From DASVWH01 sp036389715 (GTDB lineage Bacteria > Acidobacteriota > Blastocatellia > Pyrinomonadales > Pyrinomonadaceae): DNA of 39,056 nucleotides. The DNA lies in the NCBI GenBank assembly GCA_036389715.1, contig DASVWH010000006.1:1-39056 (forward strand), in the 5' to 3' direction. The notes below the pieces were generated by a model. The model was not told where the DNA came from. It ran no database searches and saw only the letters and a list, made by a program, of their open reading frames with translations. The translations under genes and the position numbers were made by a program. This document shows, one piece after another, positions 1-6,902 of this stretch; the stretch's first letter is position 1; each line of letters begins with the position of its first letter.

Positions 1-259
1 CGAAGTATCCGAGCAGGCACGCGATCAGAATCATGACCAGCGGCGCGAGCTTCGGGTCGAGCCCGGCGCGCGCCAGGCCGCGCTGCACAGGGCCCACCAG
101 CGGGTCGGTCAAACGTCTGACCGTCAGCGCGAGCCAGCTAAAGGGGTTGAGGTCCGCGTAGATGACGGCGAAGCGAACGAGCATTAAAACGATCAGAGAG
201 ATGACTATCGCGACTATCGCATACCAGAACAGGTCATCAATTTGTTTAAAGATTGGCAT
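1..259 (-). CDS. yggT: YggT family membrane protein, 3' end cut off by the window edge
   Basis: I translated this minus-strand frame from the ATG at 257-259. It starts MPIFKQIDDLFWYAIVAIV and has one hydrophobic segment at about residues 11-32. Next comes the family signature: an NPFSW stretch followed by RRLTDPLVGPVQR. A second hydrophobic segment, APLVMILIACLLGYF, runs off the window. YggT proteins are small inner-membrane proteins with two repeats of this unit and no firmly established reaction; they have been linked to osmotic or ion stress and to cell division. About 86 residues are visible, so the second repeat is missing only because the window ends. The gene lies 80 bp downstream of yggS on the same strand, the classic yggS-yggT pairing, which supports the call independently of the sequence match. 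A GC-rich gap with no clear terminator separates the two, so co-transcription is likely. Confidence 0.85.
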   Translation of the reverse strand, partial: MPIFKQIDDLFWYAIVAIVISLIVLMLVRFAVIYADLNPFSWLALTVRRLTDPLVGPVQRGLARAGLDPKLAPLVMILIACLLGYF

Positions 260-339
260 AAATAAAGCTCTTGAGACGAAATCAGCCCTCAAGTGAAACG
301 CTCCGGCCGAAGGAGCCGGTAAGCGTCCTGTCGGCTGGC

Positions 340-1056
340 CTAGCGCCGCCGGCCGAAGATGGCCGTCCCGACGCGAACCATCGTCGCGCCCTCTTCAACC
401 GCCACCTCGTAATCGTGGCTCATGCCCATCGAAAGCTCGCCCGCGGCGTCACCGAACGCCCCACGCTCGGCCAGCTCGTCGCGCAACTCCCGCAGGCGGC
501 GAAAGTAAGGGCGCACCTGCTCCCGGTCTTCGATGAACGGCGGGAGCGTCATCAGCCCGGCCGGGCGCAGGCGCTCGCAGGCGGCCAGCGCCGACAACAG
601 TTCCGGCAGCTCTCGCTCGTTCACCCCGGACTTGCTCTCTTCGCCCGCCAGGTCAACCTGAATCAGGACGGGCAGCTCGGCGCGTCCCTGCTCGACGCAC
701 AGGCGCTCAAGACGGCGCGCCAGGGCGGGCGAGTCCAGCGAGTGAATCAGGTCAAAGAGGGCGACGGCGCGGCGCGCCTTATTGGCCTGAAGATGTCCGA
801 TCAAGTGCCAGCGGACAGCGTCTCGCCCCAATTCGGAGACCTTCTCGTCCGCTTCCTGCACGCGATTTTCGCCGAGGTCCGTAGCGCCCGCCGCGATGGC
901 TCGCCGCAGCATGGCGGGCGGCTGCGTCTTGCTGACGGCGATGAGCCTGACCGTCGCCGGGTCACGCCCGACGGCCAGCGCGCTCGACTCGATCCGGCGG
1001 CGCACTTCCCTCAAATTCTCGTCCAACTCGTCGTAGCTCGGCGCTGTCTCTGCCAT
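340..1056 (-). CDS. yggS: YggS family pyridoxal phosphate homeostasis protein
   Basis: The 238-residue product has the single-domain alanine-racemase-like TIM barrel of the YggS/PROSC family (usual length 220-250). The PLP-binding lysine lies in the early strand LIAVSKTQP. Other family motifs are GENRVQEA, WHLIGHLQANKAR, SLDSPALARRLE, IQVDLAGEESKSGV, GLMTLPP and, near the C-terminus, LSMGMSHDYEVAVEEGATMVRVGTAIFG, which includes the phosphate-binding SMGMS loop. These proteins bind PLP without known catalysis and buffer the free cofactor pool, affecting amino-acid and keto-acid metabolism. The ATG at 1054-1056 is chosen because AAAGAAG precedes it and the protein then begins MAETAPSYDELDENL, as in homologues; an in-frame extension to 1152 is Arg-rich and unlike the family. 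yggT follows downstream. Confidence 0.95.
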   Translation of the reverse strand: MAETAPSYDELDENLREVRRRIESSALAVGRDPATVRLIAVSKTQPPAMLRRAIAAGATDLGENRVQEADEKVSELGRDAVRWHLIGHLQANKARRAVALFDLIHSLDSPALARRLERLCVEQGRAELPVLIQVDLAGEESKSGVNERELPELLSALAACERLRPAGLMTLPPFIEDREQVRPYFRRLRELRDELAERGAFGDAAGELSMGMSHDYEVAVEEGATMVRVGTAIFGRRR

Positions 1057-1388
1057 TCTTCTTTTGCGGACTAGAAAGATACGCCAACTATAACAATCGC
1101 GCGCCCGCGCCCGCAACCGTCTCAAGAGCCGCCGGGACGCCCGTCCGGCCACCGGCGCGCAGCCGTCACGTCCAGATACACGATACGGTTTTAAGCTGTC
1201 CCGTTATCGTATGATAAACGCCGCCCTTCGAGGCCCGGCCGCACACAGTCTGAAAGACTTAGTCCCTCTCTCGGACGCGGCACGGCGATTGTATGACTGA
1301 ACCTGCCCCGGCTCTTAATCTCAATCACAAAAAGGGTTCTTCAGGCGCGCGAAAGGGCTCGCGCAGCCTGTCAAAATCGGAGGAAATC
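1057..1388. other. Divergent intergenic region with an imperfect palindrome
   Basis: This 332-bp gap lies between yggS (leftward) and a secreted protein gene (rightward), so it must hold both promoters. An imperfect inverted repeat, ACGATACGG at 1180-1188 and CCGTTATCGT at 1201-1210, flanks a 12-nt T-rich spacer. Its right arm runs into TATGAT at 1210-1215, a plausible -10 element for rightward transcription. No good -35 is visible. An ATG at 1293 is in frame with the rightward gene, but the stretch before 1389 looks non-coding and has no matching ribosome site. Confidence 0.35.
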
Positions 1389-1961
1389 ATGATGGGTTCT
1401 AAAAATAACGGTTCGACACTGTGGGCGGTCATCCTGACGCTCATTATCGCCATCGGCCTGCCGTCGCTGGCGCTGGCAAACCCGCAGGGGCGCGGACGCG
1501 GGCGCGGGCAGGATAAGAAGGCAGAGAAATTCAAGAACAGGCACGACGCACGCGATGGCCGCTGGGACGGGCGCGGCCCGCGAGACCGCGACGACGACGA
1601 TGATCGTGACGACCGCGACAACGGACGCGGCCGCCGCGACCGTGACCGTGACCGTGACGACGACGGCATCAACGACCGGACGGAAATCCGTCGCCAGGCA
1701 CAGGATATAGGCTACCGCGAAGGCTACAACGCCGGGCGCGATGACCGTGCCAGCGGGCGCAGCCGCAGCTACAGCGACGATAGCGCCTACAGGGACGCGA
1801 CCATCGGCTATCGCAGCGATTACGGGAGCATAGATTTTTATCGCAGCAATTTCCGCGAGGGCTTCCGCCGCGGTTACGAAGACGGCTACCGGAATCGCAG
1901 CACGAACGGCCGCAGCGGCGGCATCGGCGGCGTTCTCGGCGATATCTTCGGCAGGCCCTAG
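1389..1961 (+). CDS. Secreted Arg/Asp/Gly-rich protein of unknown function
   Basis: The start is the ATG at 1389 (a second ATG follows directly), placed 5 bp after GGAGG at 1379-1383. The 190-residue product begins with a signal peptide: a short polar N-region, a hydrophobic core at about residues 9-26 (WAVILTLIIAIGLPSLALA) and a likely cleavage after ALA. The mature part is extremely charged: RGRGRGRG, then runs of alternating Arg and Asp with Asp blocks at about residues 56-98. The C-terminal half contains Tyr/Gly/Arg units such as YREGYNAGRDDR, FREGFRRGYEDGY and GYRSDYGS that look like degenerate repeats. It ends with a Gly-rich tail. I do not recognise a named family. The composition suggests an exported, disordered, polyelectrolyte protein that might bind ions, polysaccharide or nucleic acid; that is inference. 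Tandem GACCGT copies in the DNA could make its length variable. Confidence 0.75.
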   Translation: MMGSKNNGSTLWAVILTLIIAIGLPSLALANPQGRGRGRGQDKKAEKFKNRHDARDGRWDGRGPRDRDDDDDRDDRDNGRGRRDRDRDRDDDGINDRTEIRRQAQDIGYREGYNAGRDDRASGRSRSYSDDSAYRDATIGYRSDYGSIDFYRSNFREGFRRGYEDGYRNRSTNGRSGGIGGVLGDIFGRP

Positions 1962-1981
1962 AGCCCGTGCCAGATGCTCGC

Positions 1982-2010
1982 TTGACAGTCCTCCGCCGCG
2001 TTCGTATATT
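1982..2010 (+). promoter_or_regulatory. Strong sigma70-type promoter of the tRNA-Leu gene
   Basis: TTGACA at 1982-1987 is a perfect -35 hexamer. TATATT at 2005-2010 is a five-of-six match to the -10 hexamer. The spacer is exactly 17 bp. The expected start site near 2017 lies about 12 nt before the mature tRNA 5' end, leaving a short leader for RNase P removal. Confidence 0.85.
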
Positions 2011-2028
2011 CACTTAACCAGTCTCTAT

Positions 2029-2112
2029 GCGGATGTGGCGGAACTGGCAGACGCGCAGGTCTCAGAAGCCTGTGATGGTGACATCGTGGAGGTTCGATCC
2101 CTCTCATCCGCA
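2029..2112 (+). tRNA. tRNA-Leu (anticodon CAG)
   Basis: This 84-nt class II tRNA folds by eye into a full cloverleaf. The acceptor arm pairs GCGGATG (2029-2035) with CATCCGC (2105-2111), with discriminator A at 2112. The D-arm has the leucine-type sequence TGGCGGAACTGGCAGACGC. The anticodon stem CAGGT/GCCTG closes the loop CTCAGAA, giving anticodon CAG for CUG codons. A long variable arm (around TGATGG and CATCGTGG) and the T-loop TTCGATC follow. The A73 discriminator and long variable arm are typical of tRNA-Leu. CCA is not encoded, so it must be added after transcription. A near-consensus promoter lies upstream and a terminator downstream, so this is a single-gene transcription unit. Confidence 0.96.
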
Positions 2113-2133
2113 TTCTCAAATCTTCTGAACTGT

Positions 2134-2167
2134 AAGGGCGAGCCTGCAACCGGGCCGCCCTTTTTTT
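2134..2167 (+). terminator. Intrinsic terminator of the tRNA-Leu gene
   Basis: AAGGGCG at 2134-2140 pairs with CGCCCTT at 2156-2162 around a 15-nt loop, and the 3' arm runs straight into a seven-T tract (2161-2167). It lies 22 nt after the tRNA 3' end and has canonical Rho-independent form. Confidence 0.85.
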
Positions 2168-2291
2168 CTGCCGTCCCTGCCCGCAAAGAAGGCCCGCCGG
2201 ACTTTTTCTACGGAACTTTTTCCCCGCACAAACGAATAAACAGTTGTCACAAAGTTTCCGTCCGCGGTGTTTTCAAGCTGGAGCGACAAAT

Positions 2292-2687
2292 ATGAGCAGG
2301 AACGCTAGCGCCTTAAAAACCGACTTCCCGAAAGGACCTCTGCGGCCGCTGCATACTCTCTTGCCAGCCGAGGCCGTCGAGCATCAGCAGGAGCCGTCCG
2401 CGGTCGGGGTCAAAATACAGGCCCTCAAAGAGCTGGTCTGCACGCTCCTGAACGAGATGCAGGCGCTCGAACGCGAGGCCCTGATGTCGGAGCTGGCGAC
2501 GCCGCGAAAGCTGCACGCTCCGAACATCGAGAACGGCATCAAGCTCGACGAAGTGGTGCGTCAATTCGAGACCGGCATCATCGAGCAGGCCCTGTCCATC
2601 ACGGGAGGCAACCAGGCGCGCGCCGCCCAACTGCTCGGGATAAAAGCCAACACCCTGAATTATAAAGTCAAGCTCTACAAGCTCTAA
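2292..2687 (+). CDS. Fis-type helix-turn-helix protein without a sigma54 activator domain
   Basis: The 131-residue protein ends with a clear Fis/HTH_8 DNA-binding domain at about residues 82-131. It contains VRQFETGIIEQALSITGGNQ, then ARAAQLLGIKANTLNYKVKLY, the same helix-turn-helix found at the C-terminus of NtrC-family activators and in Fis. The first 80 residues contain no AAA+ or receiver motif and look partly disordered, with a short helical stretch around ALKELVCTLLNEMQALERE. It therefore resembles a stand-alone nucleoid or transcription factor. The ATG at 2292 is chosen because GGAGCG (2280-2285) precedes it; an in-frame upstream ATG at 2244 lacks a ribosome site. It lies downstream of the tRNA terminator and converges with the gene at 2731-3171. 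Targets cannot be deduced from sequence. Confidence 0.8.
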   Translation: MSRNASALKTDFPKGPLRPLHTLLPAEAVEHQQEPSAVGVKIQALKELVCTLLNEMQALEREALMSELATPRKLHAPNIENGIKLDEVVRQFETGIIEQALSITGGNQARAAQLLGIKANTLNYKVKLYKL

Positions 2688-2730
2688 CCTCCGGGGCGAG
2701 AGCGCCGTCGGAGCCTGCGCCGCACGCGCT

Positions 2731-3171
2731 TCAGTTGATCGCCTCGGACTCGCTGTCGGCGGGCCGCGCCAACTGCGTATCGGTAACGAGCAGTGGCTGT
2801 TCGTCGAAGAGCATCGAATCAACGAGCGTCTGCACCCAGTACTGGCCCGCGACCGGGAAAGTCACGTTGACGAAAAAGCTGATGTTGTCGGCAAAGCCGC
2901 CCTCGATAATCTCAAACGGCGTCGGCTGCGAGACGACGACCGGCTGCTGCTTGTCGGGCGTCAGCACCCTGACCTCGCCCAAGTGCGTGCCGCCGCCGCG
3001 CCAGTGATTGACGACGGCAAACTTAATCAGCGAGATTGGCAACTGCTGCACCATGATGTTCTGAAAGACGCCCATCAGAGACAGCTTGTTGCCGACCTCC
3101 AGGCGCACGTCGTCGCAAAAAACCGTGTACACCAGCTCCAGTTTCTTATCCGTCCGCGATCTGATAGTCAT
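2731..3171 (-). CDS. DUF6941-like conserved protein
   Basis: The 146-residue soluble protein has no signal peptide or membrane segment. It begins MTIRSRTDKKLELVYTVFCD, followed by DVRLEVGNKLSLMGVFQNI, a pattern I associate with the DUF6941 family; the family name is from memory and not certain. Predicted beta-rich stretches (ISLIKFAVVNHWRGGG, HLGEVRVLTP, NISFFVNVTFPVAGQYWVQT, PLLVTDTQL) suggest a single beta-sandwich-like domain, which is inference. No catalytic motif is visible. The ATG at 3169-3171 has GGAGAG five bases upstream. It is the third gene of a same-strand run after the M20-family gene and ligA, with a 116-bp gap behind ligA, so it may be read from their transcript. Function is unknown. 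Confidence 0.6.
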   Translation of the reverse strand: MTIRSRTDKKLELVYTVFCDDVRLEVGNKLSLMGVFQNIMVQQLPISLIKFAVVNHWRGGGTHLGEVRVLTPDKQQPVVVSQPTPFEIIEGGFADNISFFVNVTFPVAGQYWVQTLVDSMLFDEQPLLVTDTQLARPADSESEAIN

Positions 3172-3287
3172 TCAGCTCTCCAGCTCTTCAAAGCTCTAAT
3201 AATAAATCTCGGCCGCCCCGCTCTTGAGGCTGCCGGTCCCTGCCCGGCGCAGCACCGGCCGCCCTGAAATCTTTCGTCCCGGCGCTT

Positions 3288-5321
3288 CTACGCGAGCAGC
3301 GCCCTGAGTCCCGCTTCGTCAATCACGCGCAGGCCCAGCTGAACGGCCTTTTCCAGCTTCGACCCGGCCTCCTCGCCCGCGACGACATAGTCTGTCTTCT
3401 TACTGACGGTCGAGGTGACGCGCCCGCCGCGCGCTTCGATCAGGGCTCGGGCCTCGTCGCGCGTCAGCGTTTCGAGTTTTCCGGTCAGGACGAATTGCTT
3501 ACCCGCAAAGGCTTCATCATGCTCGGTCGCACTCGCGCCGCTCGACATTTCCGTCCGCACACCGGCCTTGCGCAGGCGCTCGCATAGTTCCAGGTTGCCC
3601 GGATCGTCGAACCAATCGCGGACGCTCTCCGCCACGGTCAGGCCGATCTCGTGAATGGCGTCCAGCTCTTCGACGCTCGCGCCGCCCAGGCGTTGGAGCG
3701 AGCGGAAGTGGCGCGCGAGAATCGCGGCCGTCCTCTCGCCGACGTGACGGATGCCGAGGCCGTAGACGAGGTGCGGCAGGTCGCGCTCTTTGCTCGCCCC
3801 GATCTGCGCGATCAGGTTCGCGGCCGATTTCTCCGCCATCCGCTCAAGGGCTGCAAGCTCTTCCAGCCGCAGGTCGTAAAGGCCGCCGACATCGCGGATT
3901 ATCTGCTTCTCGACCAGTTGTTCGACGAGCGCTTCACCGAGCCCTTCGATGCGCATGGCGCGGCGCGAGGCATAGTGCAGCAGGCGCGCCTTGAGCTGCG
4001 CGGGGCAGTCCGCGGCCACGCAGCGCGAGACGGCCTCGCCTTCCGGGCGCGAGACCAAGCCGCCGCAGACAGGGCACTTCTTCGGCATCCGAAAGGGCTT
4101 CTCCGTGCCGTTGCGCCTCGACTCGACCACCTTGAGCACCTTCGGGATGATCTCGCCGCTCTTTTCAATCAGCACCCAATCGCCGAGCCGCACGCCGAGC
4201 CGCTTAATCTCGTCCTCGTTGTGCAGCGTGGCGCGCGCGACCGTCGTTCCGGCCAGGAGCACGGGCTGGAGATTGGCCACCGGCGTGAGCGCGCCCGTGC
4301 GCCCGACCTGGACGATGATGGAGAGCACCTGGGTAGTGGCCTGGCGCGCGGGGTACTTGTAGGCGATGGCCCAGCGCGGCGCTTTCGTCGTCGCGCCGAA
4401 CTCGTCCTGCAAGGCCGTAGAGTTGACCTTGACGACGACGCCGTCAATCTCGTAGCCCAGCTCGTCGCGCTTGAGTTCCATCTGGCGGCAGAACTCTATC
4501 ACCTCTTCAATCGAGGCGCAGAGAGCGCGGTTCGGGTTGACGCGAAAGCCCGCGCGCTCAAGCCAGTCGAGGGCCTCCCAGTGAGAGGCAAACGGCTTGC
4601 GCTCGCCCGTAATCAGGTCGTAGGCGAACATGTCCAGGCGGCGTGCGGCGACAATCTTCGGGTCGAGCTGTCGAATCGTCCCGGCGGCGGCATTGCGCGG
4701 GTTGGCAAAGCGCGGCGCTCCTTCCTCCTCGCGCTCGGCGTTGATCTTTTCAAAGACGCCGCGCGAGAGATAAGCCTCGCCGCGAACTTCCAGCTCGGCG
4801 CGTGCTTCTTCGTCGAGCGCTTTGAGCCTGAGCGGGATGCTGCGAATGGTGCGCGCATTCTGCGTCACGTCTTCGCCACGTGTGCCGTCGCCGCGCGTCA
4901 CTCCGCGCACGAGCACGCCGTCCTGGTAATGGAGCGAGATCGAGAGACCGTCTATCTTCAGCTCGGCGACGTATTCAAAGCTGCGACCGTCGGCCAGGCG
5001 GCGGCAACGCTCGTCGAAGGCGCGCAGGTCTTCTATGTTGTAGCTGTTGTCGAGCGAGAGCATCGGGCGGCGATGAACGTATTCATCGAAGCCTTCGGCG
5101 GGGCGGCCGCCGACGCGCTGTGTCGGACTGTCGGGCGTGACGAGCGCCGGGAACTCCGCTTCCAACTGCTGCAAGCGAACCAGCAGCGCGTCGTACTCGA
5201 CATCGGAAATCTCCGGGTTGTCGTGAACGTAGTAGAGCTCCTCGTGACGGCGAATCTCATCGCGCAGGCTCTGGATTTCAAGCTCTTTTGACTGGCTGCT
5301 GGTCGGCAATTTTCCTCTCAC
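3288..5321 (-). CDS. ligA: NAD-dependent DNA ligase LigA
   Basis: The 677-residue protein has the complete bacterial LigA layout. The Ia domain includes LRDEIRRHEELYYVHDNPEISD. The nucleotidyltransferase domain carries the adenylated lysine in AELKIDGLSISL, plus RGDGTRGEDVTQNARTI and NPRNAAAGTIRQLD. An OB fold, a four-Cys zinc finger (CPVCGG and CVAADCPAQ) and helix-hairpin-helix repeats follow. The C-terminal BRCT domain is at about residues 600-677 (AFAGKQFVLTGKLETLTRDE). LigA seals nicks during replication and repair using NAD+, first forming ligase-AMP. The first in-frame start is GTG at 5321. A TTG four codons later (5307-5309) sits just behind GAGAGGAAAA, so the true start may be either one. 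It follows the M20-family gene by only 39 bp, suggesting co-transcription. Nothing in the catalytic motifs looks unusual. Confidence 0.98.
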   Translation of the reverse strand: MRGKLPTSSQSKELEIQSLRDEIRRHEELYYVHDNPEISDVEYDALLVRLQQLEAEFPALVTPDSPTQRVGGRPAEGFDEYVHRRPMLSLDNSYNIEDLRAFDERCRRLADGRSFEYVAELKIDGLSISLHYQDGVLVRGVTRGDGTRGEDVTQNARTIRSIPLRLKALDEEARAELEVRGEAYLSRGVFEKINAEREEEGAPRFANPRNAAAGTIRQLDPKIVAARRLDMFAYDLITGERKPFASHWEALDWLERAGFRVNPNRALCASIEEVIEFCRQMELKRDELGYEIDGVVVKVNSTALQDEFGATTKAPRWAIAYKYPARQATTQVLSIIVQVGRTGALTPVANLQPVLLAGTTVARATLHNEDEIKRLGVRLGDWVLIEKSGEIIPKVLKVVESRRNGTEKPFRMPKKCPVCGGLVSRPEGEAVSRCVAADCPAQLKARLLHYASRRAMRIEGLGEALVEQLVEKQIIRDVGGLYDLRLEELAALERMAEKSAANLIAQIGASKERDLPHLVYGLGIRHVGERTAAILARHFRSLQRLGGASVEELDAIHEIGLTVAESVRDWFDDPGNLELCERLRKAGVRTEMSSGASATEHDEAFAGKQFVLTGKLETLTRDEARALIEARGGRVTSTVSKKTDYVVAGEEAGSKLEKAVQLGLRVIDEAGLRALLA

Positions 5322-5360
5322 CCTTCGGAATCTGGTCTTGAATTATCGGCCTTCATCCAT

Positions 5361-6776
5361 CTAGCCTTTGGAGAGCGTAATCGCGGGCGAGCTTTTATGA
5401 CCGCCTCTGGCCGGTTTGACCTGCTGCCCGAGATGATGAATGACGCGCCCGAAGAACTTGATGCTCTGGAGAAAATCATCGAGACGGATATTCTCGTCCG
5501 GCCCGTGCGGGTTCGAGCCCGCGTAGCTCGTCCCGAAGGAGACGACAGGCATCGGCGGCTCGGTCAGCCCGCAGACGGCTCCGACCGGCCCGCTCGAAGG
5601 GTCAAGCGGATAGATAACGGGCGGCTGGCCGTAAACCTCCGGGACGGAGTCAATTGCGGCGCGCGCGACGGCCGACTGCGGCGAAGACTTGATGACGGGC
5701 GCGCTGCCCAGCTCGATGATCTCCACGTCCTTGAAGCCGCGCACGTCCAGGTGCGCCCGGAGCAGTTCCAGCACGAGCCCCGGCGTCAGGTCGGGGACGA
5801 GGCGGAAATCCAGCCGCGCCATCGCGGAGCTGGGCAGCACGGTCTTCGGACCGGCGTCAGTGTGTCCGGTCTGCACCCCGCAGATAGTGCAGGTCGGGCC
5901 GAAGATGTGCTCTTTGACCAGGGTGCTGCCGCGCATCCCGCGCAGCCAGCCGCCGATGCGAAACTCGCGCTTGAGTCCGCTCTCGTCCAGTTGAATCTCT
6001 TTAAGGGCTTCCGCATCTTCGGGCGCGACGGGCGCGACGTGAGACGAGAAGCCGTCAATCGTGATGACGCCTTTCGGCGAAGTGAGCGTCGAGAGAGCCT
6101 GGACCAGCCGCCAGGCCGGGTTGGGCACAATCGCGCCCCACTTTGAATGAAGGTCCGTGCGCGCGCCGTGCACGCGCAGCTCAAGGAAGGTGATGCCCTT
6201 GAAACCGAGGCTGACGACGAAACGCTCCTGCGTGTCCTTGTAGCCCTCTTCCCAGATGCAGCCTTCGGCCTGGAGCGCGTCGGCGTTCTCCCTGGCAAAG
6301 CGATAGAGGCTCGGGCTGCCGATGCCCGCCTCGCCCTCGACGATGAAGCGCAGGCAAACGGGCAGCTTGCCGAAGGTCTTCTGGTAGGCTTCGACCGCCG
6401 CCAGCCGCGCCACCAGATCGCCCTTGCTGTTGGCCGCCCCGCGCGCATAGAGCTTGCCGTCCGTCACGACCGCCGCGAAAGGCCCCGCCGACCAGCTCGT
6501 CAAATGCCCGACCGGCGCGACATCATAATGGCTGTAGACGACGAAGGTATGCGGGCCTGCCCCGCACTCGCCGAAGATGATCGGATAGCCGCTGCCTATC
6601 TTGAAGACGCGCGTGCCCGCCCCGGAGCGGCGCATCAACTGCTCGACCGCCTCCGACATCGCGCGCATCCCCGTCCCGCGCGCCGCCACCGACGGCATCC
6701 GGCAGATCGCCTGCAAACGCTCCGTAAAGGCGCGCGCATGGCGTTCAACATAACGATCAAAGCGAGCGAAAATCAT
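5361..6776 (-). CDS. M20-family metallopeptidase-like protein with replaced active-site residues
   Basis: The 471-residue protein has the M20 (CNDP/DapE-like) fold: an N-terminal catalytic domain, a dimerisation lid (about 215-330, with HSKWGAIVPNPAWRL) and a C-terminal catalytic half ending SNPHGPDENIRLDDF. The first metal histidine is present in VVYSHYDVAP (H83, D85). Other key positions differ. The bridging-Asp motif (usually GATDxKG) reads RGAANSKG, giving Asn116. The catalytic base and metal-ligand Glu pair (usually EGxEExGS) reads EGEAGIGS, giving Ala150 and Gly151. I re-read the codons GAG GGC GAG GCG GGC ATC GGC AGC directly from the DNA, so this is not a frame error. The protein may be inactive or use altered chemistry. 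It is full length and in frame, so decay is unlikely. ligA follows 39 bp downstream. Upstream is a heptamer hairpin. The ATG at 6774-6776 has only a weak ribosome site. Confidence 0.85.
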   Translation of the reverse strand: MIFARFDRYVERHARAFTERLQAICRMPSVAARGTGMRAMSEAVEQLMRRSGAGTRVFKIGSGYPIIFGECGAGPHTFVVYSHYDVAPVGHLTSWSAGPFAAVVTDGKLYARGAANSKGDLVARLAAVEAYQKTFGKLPVCLRFIVEGEAGIGSPSLYRFARENADALQAEGCIWEEGYKDTQERFVVSLGFKGITFLELRVHGARTDLHSKWGAIVPNPAWRLVQALSTLTSPKGVITIDGFSSHVAPVAPEDAEALKEIQLDESGLKREFRIGGWLRGMRGSTLVKEHIFGPTCTICGVQTGHTDAGPKTVLPSSAMARLDFRLVPDLTPGLVLELLRAHLDVRGFKDVEIIELGSAPVIKSSPQSAVARAAIDSVPEVYGQPPVIYPLDPSSGPVGAVCGLTEPPMPVVSFGTSYAGSNPHGPDENIRLDDFLQSIKFFGRVIHHLGQQVKPARGGHKSSPAITLSKG

Positions 6777-6793
6777 AAGCTATCGAGGCAATG

Positions 6794-6902
6794 GTAAATA
6801 GTGAATCGTGAATCGTAAATAGTGAATAGATAAAAGCGCGTCCCTGAGACTTAAAGCCTCTGTCTTGCTTCATCTATTTACCATTTACCATTTACTATTG
6901 AC
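6794..6902. repeat. Inverted heptamer-repeat hairpin (GTAAATA/GTGAATA type)
   Basis: The left arm (6794-6828) is five tandem 7-mers: GTAAATA, GTGAATC, GTGAATC, GTAAATA, GTGAATA. The right arm (6871-6902), read on the minus strand, is GTCAATA, GTAAATG, GTAAATG, GTAAATA and then GATG. The arms can pair imperfectly around a loop of about 40 nt. The right arm overlaps the last two sense codons and the stop of the GNAT gene (stop 6895-6897). It is strikingly AT-rich against its surroundings. Confidence 0.8.

Noticed and set aside
3651..5291. A 546-codon open frame on the plus strand opposite ligA.
   Set aside because: It is antisense to a complete, well-conserved ligase gene, its product is Arg/Ala/Val-rich without motifs, and high GC naturally opens this frame.
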